This document shows, in pieces, positions 48,953 through 56,115 of a stretch of DNA of 64,000 nt (positions are counted from its first letter, which is position 1; the number at the start of each line of letters is the position of its first letter). Origin of the DNA: Mycolicibacterium moriokaense (GTDB lineage Bacteria > Actinomycetota > Actinomycetes > Mycobacteriales > Mycobacteriaceae); assembly GCF_003347205.1 (NCBI RefSeq), contig NZ_QQBJ01000002.1:62001-126000 (forward strand), in the 5' to 3' direction. The notes beneath the pieces are model-generated. The model was not told the origin of the DNA. It saw only the letters and a list, made by a program, of their open reading frames with translations, and made no database searches. The position numbers and the translations under genes were made by a program.

Positions 48953-50124
48953 ACGAGCGGCGATCGACCATTCGGGTGCGGCTGACGGCCCTGTACGCCG
49001 TCGCGTTCTTCCTCGCGGGGGCGATCCTGATCGGGCTGAACTTCGCCTATCTCGCGCAGTCGCTTCCCAACCGGCCCGCCGAAGCGCAGGGCGTCGTCAG
49101 ACAGTTCCTGGAGGAACGAGGCCTGCGCAACCGCCCGGTCATCGACAGCTTCCTCGGCGCCATCGCCGACCAGGCCGAGCAGGAACGTCGACAGACGTTG
49201 CGGGGCATGCTGGTCTGGTCGCTGGTCTCCCTGGGCGCGGTCGGTGTCGCGGCCGGCGGCTTCGGCTGGCTGCTCGCCGGACGCGCGCTCGCGCCGCTGC
49301 AGAACGTGACGGCGACGGCGCGCCGCGTCGCCGATCGCAACCTGCACGAGCGCATCGCGCTGGACGGACCCGACGATGAGATCAAGGAACTCGCCGACAC
49401 TTTCGACGCCATGCTGGAACGCCTGGACCGCGCCTTCGACGGGCAGCACCGCTTCGTGGCCAACGCCTCGCATGAGCTGCGCACGCCGCTGGCCATCAAC
49501 CGCACGCTCATCGAAGTCGCACTCGCCGATCCGGAGGCACCCGCGTCCACCCGCAGGCTCGGCGAGACGCTGCTGGAGGTCAACCACCGCAACGAGCGTC
49601 TGATCGACGGGCTGCTGGTATTGGCGAGCAGCGAACAGCTCATCGAGCACAGAAGTCGCGTCGATCTCGCCGAAATCGCCCGCCGCGCAATAGACGTCTC
49701 CGCCATGGCCGCACAGCGCGCGGCTGTCGACGTGCGCTCGGCGCTGACACCCGCCGCGACGGCGGGCGATCCCGCGTTGCTCGAACGCATCGCCGGCAAC
49801 CTCGTCGACAACGCGGTTCGATACAACGTCGAGGCCGGCTGGGTCTTCGTCACCGTCTCGGGTGACGGACACACCGCCAGGCTGAGCGTCGAGAACACCG
49901 GGCCCGTCATCGCGCCGTATCAGATCGGCGGGCTGTTCGAGCCGTTCCGGCGGCTGCACTCCGAACGCATCACCGACACCACCGCATCGCCGACCAGCCG
50001 AGGGGCGGGTCTGGGGTTGTCGATCGTGCGCTCGGTCGCGGCGGCGCACGGCGGCGCGGTGCATGCGTCGGGCAGGCCCGACGGCGGGCTGTTGGTCACG
50101 GTGACGCTGCCTGCCTGTCAGTAG
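48949..50124 (+). CDS. Sensor histidine kinase
   Basis: A 391-residue membrane kinase. Two membrane helices (residues about 13-33 and 87-110) enclose a short sensor loop of about 50 residues. A HAMP linker is followed by the phosphoacceptor helix FVANASHELRTPLA and an ATPase domain with NLVDNAVRYN and GAGLGLSIVRSV. It is the partner of the regulator it overlaps. The 3' end overlaps the convergent hemophore-like gene by 7 bases. Confidence 0.9.
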   Translation: MNERRSTIRVRLTALYAVAFFLAGAILIGLNFAYLAQSLPNRPAEAQGVVRQFLEERGLRNRPVIDSFLGAIADQAEQERRQTLRGMLVWSLVSLGAVGVAAGGFGWLLAGRALAPLQNVTATARRVADRNLHERIALDGPDDEIKELADTFDAMLERLDRAFDGQHRFVANASHELRTPLAINRTLIEVALADPEAPASTRRLGETLLEVNHRNERLIDGLLVLASSEQLIEHRSRVDLAEIARRAIDVSAMAAQRAAVDVRSALTPAATAGDPALLERIAGNLVDNAVRYNVEAGWVFVTVSGDGHTARLSVENTGPVIAPYQIGGLFEPFRRLHSERITDTTASPTSRGAGLGLSIVRSVAAAHGGAVHASGRPDGGLLVTVTLPACQ

Positions 50125-50489
50125 TCGTGACAGGTGTTGGCGACCTGCGCCGCCATCTGCATCTTCTGCTGCCCCTCAGGGGTGTTGCGCTTGTCGTCGA
50201 TCATGGCGCGCACATCGGGGTTGCGGTCCAGAAAGCCCTGTATCCGCTGCCGTCGTTGGTCGACCGGCAGTGCGATCAGGTCGCGCAACCGGGCCTGGGC
50301 GTCGGGTGAGTCGGCCAGTCGCGCCGACGCCTGCGGGGCCTGCACCTGTAGCGCGGCCGTCAACTGTTCGTAGGAGCAGGTGGTTTCGATCAACGGTCCG
50401 TCGAGGGGTGCGGCCGACGCGGTGGCCGAGAGCGATATCGCTGCCACCGTGCAGGCGATGCCGATGACTGCTGCATGCATTTTCTTCAT
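50118..50489 (-). CDS. Hemophore-related secreted protein
   Basis: A 123-residue exported protein. The signal peptide ends near ATASAAP (residue 27). The mature part is all-helical, with two cysteines (CSYEQLTAALQ and a C-terminal NTCHDY). A conserved FLDRNPDVRAMIDDKR segment is also present. These features match the mycobacterial heme-binding Rv0203-like family, which shuttles heme outside the cell. Heme ligands cannot be confirmed by eye. Confidence 0.75.
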   Translation of the reverse strand: MKKMHAAVIGIACTVAAISLSATASAAPLDGPLIETTCSYEQLTAALQVQAPQASARLADSPDAQARLRDLIALPVDQRRQRIQGFLDRNPDVRAMIDDKRNTPEGQQKMQMAAQVANTCHDY

Positions 50490-50514
50490 GGCTGCAGTTC
50501 ACCAAAGGCTCTGT

Positions 50515-50599
50515 TAGGTCAGCGCTAGTGCGATTTCGGCGTGCTGGGTTGCGTTCGGCGCGACTGCGCACGCCCAAGTCACTAGGTAGCGCTAGTGCG
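50515..50599. repeat. TTCGGCGTG palindromic element, copy 4, flanked by direct repeats
   Basis: The core TTCGGCGTG (50535-50543) faces CACGCCCAA (50569-50577), with one mismatch in the pairing. The element is flanked by two copies of AGCGCTAGTGCG (50521-50532 and 50588-50599), each preceded by TAGGT with a one-base difference. The second copy runs into the stop codon of the next gene. The flanks look like a target-site duplication. Confidence 0.55.
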
Positions 50600-50972
50600 G
50601 CGGGGGCTGCGAACCGGCGGACTCCGGGTCGACTTCGACGGCATAAGAGGTGATCGCGGCGATCTGCTCACCGGCGAACTCGTAGATGTCGCAGCTGGCG
50701 ACCGCGGTGAGGCCGCCGGGGCCGGTGTAGCGGACGAAGGTGTCGACGGCCACCACGTCGGACCCCGCCGCCACGACGCAGCGGTCGTAGGTGGCCGTGG
50801 TGTCCTCCAGGCTGGCGGCGGTCTCCCGACACGTGCGCCGGACCGCGTCGGCGCCCTCGAGCACCATGTAGCCGACGATCGTCCACCGCACGTCGCGGGC
50901 GAGGTAGGAGAGCGCATCGTCGAACCGGTGCTCGGAGAACGCGCGCCCAATGGCTGCTGCATCGAAGGCCAT
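50592..50972 (-). CDS. SnoaL/NTF2-like protein
   Basis: A 126-residue single-domain NTF2-like protein. It starts with a helix (AIGRAFSEHRFDDALSYLARD) and then strands with VAVDTFVRYTGPGG and SCDIYEFAGEQIAAI. The ATG at 50972 is supported by the family N-terminus. It follows a broken sigma-factor piece by 52 bases. Some ECF sigma factors carry a C-terminal SnoaL domain, so the pair could descend from one gene, but this is speculation. No reaction assigned. Confidence 0.72.
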   Translation of the reverse strand: MAFDAAAIGRAFSEHRFDDALSYLARDVRWTIVGYMVLEGADAVRRTCRETAASLEDTTATYDRCVVAAGSDVVAVDTFVRYTGPGGLTAVASCDIYEFAGEQIAAITSYAVEVDPESAGSQPPPH

Positions 50973-51024
50973 GTGAAAACGGTACTTCGGCCGCGCGCTT
51001 TCGCGCGGATAGGCTCGGCGTCGA

Positions 51025-51240
51025 TCACCCGGCACGCCTCTCCTGCACCGGCATCCGCAGCGCGTAGAGCGCATGGTGCAGCAGGAGCTTTACCGTGTCG
51101 GCCGAAACCCGCTCGAGCGCAGCGATGTCGGCGACGGATTGGCCGAGATAGTGGGCGCGGAAGAGAACAGTGCGCTGGTCGGCGGGCAGGCGCGCCAACG
51201 CATCCGCGAGGATGGACCTGTCGGACGCCTTTTCGGCCAT
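51025..51240 (-). pseudogene. Fragment of ECF sigma factor (region 4 only)
   Basis: 71 residues resembling sigma region 4 of a SigL-like ECF factor: LADALARLPADQRTVLFRA, HYLGQSVADIAALE and SADTVKLLLHHALYALR. Region 2 (core binding and -10 recognition) is missing, since hemW ends 70 bases upstream. The recognition helix reads TVKLLLHHAL where intact relatives have TVKSRLHYAL, so polar contacts appear lost. The ATG at 51240 has GGAG 6 bases upstream. Translation is possible, but it cannot work as a normal sigma factor. Confidence 0.6.
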
Positions 51241-51310
51241 GCATTCGATGCTCCGCGCCTCCCTGAAGGTCACCTGTGCCCGTGACGTCCGTTGCCGCGG
51301 ACGCAGATCG

Positions 51311-52450
51311 TCAGTCGAGCACGGTGCGCACCACGGCATCGGCCAGCAGCCGGCCGCGATCGGTGAGCACCAGCCGCTGCCCCTCGACGCTCAGCAACCC
51401 GTCGCCGACGGCGATCCGGGCGCGTTCGCGTTCGTGGTCGTCCAGCGATTCGGGCGGCATCCCGGTTCGCAGCCGCAGCCGCAACATCACGTCCTCGGTG
51501 TGCGTCGCGCGGTCGTCCAGCTGTTCGAAGTCGGCCACCGGCAGCCGCCCTTCACCGACCGCTTGGGCATAAGCGTTGGGATGCTTGACATTCCACCATC
51601 GCGTCGAACCGACATAGCCGTGTGCTCCGGGCCCTGCACCCCACCATTGGCCACCGTCCCAGTAGCCGAGGTTGTGTCTGCACTCGCCGCCCGGCCTGCT
51701 CCAGTTGGACACCTCGTACCAGTCGAAGCCCGCGGCGCGCAGTCGCGCGTCGGCAATCTCGTATCGATGGGCGAGCACGTCGTCGTCGGTGGGCGACATC
51801 TCCCCGCGCCGCACCCGGCGGCCCATCGCCGTGCCCTCCTCGATGGTCAGCGCGTAGGCCGAGATGTGATCAACGCCTCCTTCCAGGGCGGCGTCGATCG
51901 ACCGTTTCAGGTCGTCGTCGGACTCTCCAGGGGTGCCGTAGATAAGGTCGATGTTGACGTGGTCGAACCCGGCCGCCAGAGCTTCGCGCGCGGCCGCGGG
52001 CGCCCGGCCCGGCGAATGAACGCGGTCCAGGGTGGCGAGCACGTGCGCGGCGACAGACTGCATGCCGAGCGACACCCGGGTGAACCCGGCGAGTCGCAGC
52101 GCGTCGAACAACCGCGGCGACGTCGACTCCGGGTTGGCCTCGGTGGTCACCTCGGCGTCGCTCGCCAGGACGAAGTTCTCCCGCACCGCGTCGAGCACGG
52201 CGGCCAGGCCGTCACCGCCGAGCATCGACGGCGTTCCGCCGCCGACGAAAACGGTTTGCACCTCGGGGACCGAAGCCAGGTGCCGGGCGGCCAGGCGCAG
52301 TTCAACTCGCAGCGCCGACAGCCACGTTCCGGGATTCGCACCGCCCAATTCGGCGGGCGTATAGGTGTTGAAGTCGCAGTATCCGCAGCGAGTCGCGCAA
52401 AACGGCACGTGGATGTACAGCCCGAGGGGCCTGCCCGGCGTCGGCCTCAT
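51311..52450 (-). CDS. hemW: HemW (HemN-like) radical SAM heme chaperone
   Basis: A 379-residue radical SAM protein. The cluster motif CxxxCxxC is CATRCGYCDF (Cys18, 22, 25), followed by VFVGGGTPSMLG. The HemW-type C-terminal domain is present. HemW binds heme and delivers it; it is often misannotated as coproporphyrinogen oxidase. ATG 52450 matches homologue starts; ATG 52528 with GGGGAC upstream is an alternative. It diverges from the sulfate-assimilation leader. Confidence 0.9.
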   Translation of the reverse strand: MRPTPGRPLGLYIHVPFCATRCGYCDFNTYTPAELGGANPGTWLSALRVELRLAARHLASVPEVQTVFVGGGTPSMLGGDGLAAVLDAVRENFVLASDAEVTTEANPESTSPRLFDALRLAGFTRVSLGMQSVAAHVLATLDRVHSPGRAPAAAREALAAGFDHVNIDLIYGTPGESDDDLKRSIDAALEGGVDHISAYALTIEEGTAMGRRVRRGEMSPTDDDVLAHRYEIADARLRAAGFDWYEVSNWSRPGGECRHNLGYWDGGQWWGAGPGAHGYVGSTRWWNVKHPNAYAQAVGEGRLPVADFEQLDDRATHTEDVMLRLRLRTGMPPESLDDHERERARIAVGDGLLSVEGQRLVLTDRGRLLADAVVRTVLD

Positions 52451-52543
52451 GGCGGGCAGGTTGACGTGAGCCCTGTCGCTCGATTTCAGTGCGATTTCCT
52501 CCCGGTTAGCGACTACGCCGGTATCCATGGCACAATTGTCCCC

Positions 52544-52639
52544 GTGACTACCGCCCGCATCTTCCCCCAGCGCGTCTCGCTGGTGGTGCGGCGGCATGTC
52601 GACTTCAAACGCGTTTGCACGTGTTGTTGTCTGCCTTGA
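52544..52639 (+). CDS. Polycysteine leader peptide of the sirA-cysH operon
   Basis: A 31-residue leader with GTG start and TGA stop, ending VCTCCCLP: four cysteine codons in five positions near the end. CACAAT/ACAATT about 7-8 bases before the GTG could be the -10, making a leaderless mRNA. In mycobacteria such leaderless Cys-rich short ORFs upstream of cysteine-synthesis operons are known cysteine-responsive attenuators: stalling at scarce Cys-tRNA permits expression of the genes behind. Its place 107 bases before sirA fits that model exactly. Confidence 0.8.
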   Translation: MTTARIFPQRVSLVVRRHVDFKRVCTCCCLP

Positions 52640-52668
52640 TGTCGTAGTCCCGCCCATCTGTAATTCCC

Positions 52669-52701
52669 AGCTGGCTGCCGGATCTGCGCCTCCGGACAGC
52701 T
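52669..52701 (+). promoter_or_regulatory. Leader hairpin between Cys leader and sirA
   Basis: Arms AGCTG (52669-52673) / CAGCT (52697-52701) and CCGGA (52678-52682) / TCCGG (52691-52695) fold into a stem with a small internal bulge. It lies 30 bases after the leader-peptide stop and 30 bases before the sirA ribosome binding site AAGGAG (52731-52736). There is no T-run after it, so attenuation would be Rho-dependent or translational rather than intrinsic. Role inferred. Confidence 0.45.
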
Positions 52702-52746
52702 CTGGTGTTCACGCGCGATCCGGCTCCGTTAAGGAGCCCAACCATT

Positions 52747-54441
52747 ATGACCACCGCACCGAACACACGTGCCGGCTCGCCGGCGGCGGTCAAGCGCCCG
52801 CGCGGCGAGGGCCAGTGGGCGCTCGGCTACCGCGAGCCCCTCAACGCCAATGAGCAGATCAAGAAGGACGACAACCCGCTCAACGTGCGCGCCCGCATCG
52901 AGAACATTTACGCGCAGCAGGGCTTTGATTCCATCGACAAACAGGACCTCCGCGGCCGGATGCGCTGGTGGGGCCTGTACACGCAGCGCGAGCAAGGCTA
53001 CGACGGTTCGTGGACCGGCGACGAGAACATCGACCTCCTCGAGGCCAAATACTTCATGCTGCGCGTCCGGTGCGACGGCGGTTCCCTGTCGAGCGCAGCG
53101 CTTCGCACACTGGGCGAGATTTCCACCGAGTTCGCCCGCGACACGGCCGACATCTCCGACCGCGAAAACGTGCAATACCACTGGATCCAGATCGAGGACA
53201 TGCCCGAGATCTGGAAGCGTCTCGACGCCGTCGGGCTGCAGACCACCGAGGCGTGCGGCGACTGCCCACGTGTCGTTCTGGGCTCTCCATTGGCCGGGGA
53301 TTCGGTTGACGAGGTGCTCGACGCCACCCCCGCGATCGACGAGATCGTCCGCCGGTACATAGGCAAGCCCGAGTACTCCAACCTGCCTCGCAAGTTCAAA
53401 AGCGCAGTCTCGGGGCTGCAGGACGTCTGCCATGAGGTCAACGACGTGGCCTTCATCGGCGTCAACCATCCCGAGCACGGCCCTGGTCTGGACCTGTGGG
53501 TCGGCGGGGGTTTGTCGACGAATCCGATGTTGGGTCAACGAGTCGGCGCTTGGGTGCCACTTGACGAGGTACCCGATGTCTGGGAGGCCGTGGTGTCAGT
53601 GTTCCGCGACTACGGCTACCGCAGACTGCGTTCCAAGGCGCGGCTGAAGTTTCTGATCAAGGACTGGGGCGTGGAGAAATTCCGTGACGTCCTGGAGCAG
53701 GAATACCTGGGCCGCAAGCTGATCGACGGGCCTGCGCCCGAACCACTGGTGCACCCGGTTGACCATGTCGGCGTTCAGAAGCTCAAGAACGGGCTCAACG
53801 CGGTCGGTGTCGCGCCGATAGCCGGGCGGGTGTCTGGCTCCATCCTTTCCAAGGTCGCCGATATCGCCGAAGCTGCAGGCTCCGATCGGATTCGGTTCAC
53901 GCCGTACCAAAAGCTGATCGTGCTGGACGTCCCCGACGACAAACTCGATGAGGTCATCGCTGGGCTGGAACGACTCGGTCTGCCCGCGCGCCCGTCACCC
54001 TGGCGGAAGAATCTGATGGCCTGCACGGGCATCGAGTTCTGCAAGCTGTCGTTCGCCGAGACCCGCAAGCGCTCCCAGGGTTTGGTGCCCGAGCTGGAAA
54101 AGCGGCTGGAGGACATCAACGCCCAGCTGGACGTGCCGATCACCATCAATCTCAACGGGTGCCCGAACTCGTGTGCACGCATTCAGATCGCCGACATCGG
54201 CTTCAAGGGCCAGATGGTCGACGACGGCGAAGGCGGCTCGGTCGAGGCCTTCCAGGTTCACCTGGGCGGCAGCCTCGGCCTCGACAGTGGTTTCGGCCGC
54301 AAGCTGCGCCAGCACAAAGTGCTCTCCAGCGAACTGGGTGACTACATCGACCGGGTTGTCCGCAACTTCGTGAAACAACGCGATCAAGGCGAGCGTTTCG
54401 CGACGTGGGCGCTCAGGGCGGACGAGGCGGACCTGCGATGA
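52747..54441 (+). CDS. sirA: Ferredoxin-dependent sulfite reductase
   Basis: A 564-residue siroheme/[4Fe-4S] reductase that makes sulfide from sulfite with electrons from ferredoxin. The cluster/siroheme cysteines are in CTGIEFCKLSF and NLNGCPNSCAR. The N-terminal half has WGLYTQREQGYDG, the typical ferredoxin-type start of nitrite/sulfite reductases. The mycobacterial homologue (Rv2391) is annotated nirA or sirA; the linked cysH and chelatase genes favour sulfite. AAGGAG lies 10 bases before the ATG. Confidence 0.92.
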   Translation: MTTAPNTRAGSPAAVKRPRGEGQWALGYREPLNANEQIKKDDNPLNVRARIENIYAQQGFDSIDKQDLRGRMRWWGLYTQREQGYDGSWTGDENIDLLEAKYFMLRVRCDGGSLSSAALRTLGEISTEFARDTADISDRENVQYHWIQIEDMPEIWKRLDAVGLQTTEACGDCPRVVLGSPLAGDSVDEVLDATPAIDEIVRRYIGKPEYSNLPRKFKSAVSGLQDVCHEVNDVAFIGVNHPEHGPGLDLWVGGGLSTNPMLGQRVGAWVPLDEVPDVWEAVVSVFRDYGYRRLRSKARLKFLIKDWGVEKFRDVLEQEYLGRKLIDGPAPEPLVHPVDHVGVQKLKNGLNAVGVAPIAGRVSGSILSKVADIAEAAGSDRIRFTPYQKLIVLDVPDDKLDEVIAGLERLGLPARPSPWRKNLMACTGIEFCKLSFAETRKRSQGLVPELEKRLEDINAQLDVPITINLNGCPNSCARIQIADIGFKGQMVDDGEGGSVEAFQVHLGGSLGLDSGFGRKLRQHKVLSSELGDYIDRVVRNFVKQRDQGERFATWALRADEADLR

Positions 54442-54469
54442 GCGGCGGCGCTACGAGACAAGGAAACCG

Positions 54470-55198
54470 ATGACGATAATCGAAACCGACATGCAGAGGT
54501 TGGCCGAGCGGGGGGCGGCTGAGCTCGCAGGCGCCACTGCTATCGAACTGCTGCGCTGGACCGATGAGATCTTCGGCACGCACACCGGAGCGCGAGACCC
54601 CGCGGCGAAGGGATATGTCGTCGCATCGAACATGCAGGACGGGGTGCTCGTTGATCTGGCATCCAGAGTGCGTCCCGGCGTAGACGTGCTCTTTCTGGAC
54701 ACCGGTTATCACTTTGTGGAAACGATGGGAACGCGTGACGCGGCCGAGGCGGTCTACGACATCAATGTCATCAACGTGGCCCCCGAGAAGACCGTCGCCG
54801 AGCAGGATGAGTTGTTCGGAAAGGACCTGTTCGCGCGCGAGCCCAACGCCTGCTGCCGGATGCGCAAGGTCGAGCCGCTGAGCAAGGCGCTGCGCGGATA
54901 CTCGGCATGGGTGACCGGAATTCGCCGTGTCGAGGCGGCCACACGAGCCAATGCGCCGCTGATCAGCTGGGACAAGGCGTTCAACTTGGTGAAGATCAAC
55001 CCGATCGCGGCGTGGACCGACGAGGAGATCCAGGCCTACATCGAAGCGAATGACGTACTCGTCAATCCTCTTGTCTTCGAGGGGTATCCGTCCATCGGTT
55101 GCGCGCCGTGCACCGCGAAGCCGGACGAGGGGGCCGATCCGCGAAGCGGTCGCTGGGCCGGCTCGACCAAGACGGAATGCGGGTTGCACGCGTCGTGA
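54470..55198 (+). CDS. cysH: Adenylylsulfate (APS) reductase CysH
   Basis: A 242-residue assimilatory APS reductase making sulfite and AMP with thioredoxin. The [4Fe-4S] ligands are the CC pair in NACCRMRKVEP and the CxxC in IGCAPCT, and the catalytic Cys lies in TKTECGLH at the C-terminus. The cluster cysteines mark it as an APS rather than a PAPS reductase. It is second in sirA-cysH-che1; the stop overlaps the next start. Confidence 0.94.
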   Translation: MTIIETDMQRLAERGAAELAGATAIELLRWTDEIFGTHTGARDPAAKGYVVASNMQDGVLVDLASRVRPGVDVLFLDTGYHFVETMGTRDAAEAVYDINVINVAPEKTVAEQDELFGKDLFAREPNACCRMRKVEPLSKALRGYSAWVTGIRRVEAATRANAPLISWDKAFNLVKINPIAAWTDEEIQAYIEANDVLVNPLVFEGYPSIGCAPCTAKPDEGADPRSGRWAGSTKTECGLHAS

Positions 55199-55899
55199 GT
55201 TCACTCGTCCTGACCGCGCACGGCAGTACGGACCCGAGATCCGCGTCGACGGCGCGCGCTATCGCGGACGGCGTGCGTCAATTGCGTCCATCGCTCGACG
55301 TGCGAATCGCATTCTGCGAGAAGAGCTTCCCTAACCTGCGCGCTGTACTTCCCATCGTGCCGATTGGCTCGGTCGTCGTCCCGCTTCTTCTCGCTGACGC
55401 CTATCACGCCCGAGCCGACATACCGGCGATCATCGCCGAGTCGGGCACGGATACGCACCAGGCGAGCGTGCTCGGCGAAGACGACCGGTTGATCGAAGTG
55501 CTACGCCAACGAGTCGAGCAGTCCGCCATATCACGGCTCGATCGCGAAGTAGGCGTGCTCGTCGCTGCGGTCGGTTCATCTCGTCAGGGGGCGAATGCCC
55601 GCACCGAATCGGTCGCGCGCAAGCTGACCCTGACGACACGATGGACTGTGACGACGGCGTTCGCCACCGGACCACGACCGGGGCTGGACGAGGCCGCAGA
55701 TCTGCTGCGACGTGGCGGGGCAGACCGTCTGGTCATCGCACCTTGGTTCCTTGCACCCGGCAAGATCATCGATCGCGTCGCGGCATTCGCCGGCACCCAA
55801 GGAATTGAAATGGCCGCGCCGCTGGGAGCACACCGCCAAGTGGCGGCGGTGGTGCTCGACCGCTTCGATCAGGCGCGCGCTGCTCGCTTCGCTGCCTAA
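55195..55899 (+). CDS. Sirohydrochlorin chelatase (CbiX/SirB-like)
   Basis: A 234-residue chelatase inserting Fe2+ into sirohydrochlorin to make the siroheme needed by the sulfite reductase encoded upstream. The N-terminal half has SLVLTAHGSTDPRS and the metal-site histidine region LLLADAYHARADIP. The C-terminal half repeats the fold (GVLVAAVGSS, LVIAPWFLAPGKI). GTG 55195 overlaps the cysH stop. It corresponds to Rv2393 (che1). Confidence 0.88.
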   Translation: MSSLVLTAHGSTDPRSASTARAIADGVRQLRPSLDVRIAFCEKSFPNLRAVLPIVPIGSVVVPLLLADAYHARADIPAIIAESGTDTHQASVLGEDDRLIEVLRQRVEQSAISRLDREVGVLVAAVGSSRQGANARTESVARKLTLTTRWTVTTAFATGPRPGLDEAADLLRRGGADRLVIAPWFLAPGKIIDRVAAFAGTQGIEMAAPLGAHRQVAAVVLDRFDQARAARFAA

Positions 55900-55900
55900 C

Positions 55901-55932
55901 CGCCCCGACTGCTCGCAAGTCTGCACGGGGCG
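55901..55932 (+). terminator. Hairpin after the sulfate-assimilation operon
   Basis: CGCCCCG (55901-55907) and CGGGGCG (55926-55932) pair, with inner GACT/AGTC extending the stem. It starts directly after the chelatase stop and is followed by AAACAAAC rather than a T-run. A GC-rich hairpin without T-run is the common mycobacterial form. Confidence 0.55.
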
Positions 55933-56016
55933 AAACAAACCCGACGCCTCTGCGGACGGGCTTGGCGAAACCCCGCGCGTGAGCACACCCGCATGCCTGG
56001 GTCCCCTGCCAGGTAA

Positions 56017-56036
56017 TTGGTGACTTTGGTCCCGTT
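56017..56036 (+). promoter_or_regulatory. DosR-box-like sequence
   Basis: TTGGTGACTTTGGTCCCGTT agrees with the known DosR motif (TTSGGGACTWWAGTCCCSAA) at 16 of 20 positions, with the central GACT and GTCCC halves kept. It lies about 80 bases before the persulfide dioxygenase start codon, a usable distance. Hypoxia or redox control of the operon is a hypothesis. Confidence 0.35.
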
Positions 56037-56078
56037 GACCTGAAAACCCCCGTGCGTAGACTTCGGCATACGGAGTTA

Positions 56079-56096
56079 TATACCCCCCAAGGTATC
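56079..56096 (+). promoter_or_regulatory. CsoR/CstR-type operator upstream of persulfide dioxygenase
   Basis: TATACCCCCCAAGGTATC contains the dyad ATACC...GGTAT with a C-rich left half. It matches the perfect palindrome at 59780-59799 at 13 of 18 positions. CsoR-family repressors (CsoR, RicR, CstR) bind such ATACC/GGTAT sites. The operon content suggests a persulfide-sensing CstR-like protein. It sits 20 bases before the start codon, where it would block RNA polymerase. Confidence 0.6.
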
Positions 56097-56115
56097 AGCG
56101 GAAGGGAAAGGACCA

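Noticed and set aside
51025-51339. Complete ECF sigma factor gene
   Set aside because: Only region 4 is present; extending to ATG 51339 enters the hemW 3' region and gives no region 2 sequence.
51170-52639. 489-codon plus-strand frame opposite hemW
   Set aside because: Only its last 31 codons (the Cys leader) make sense; the rest is antisense to hemW with no motifs.
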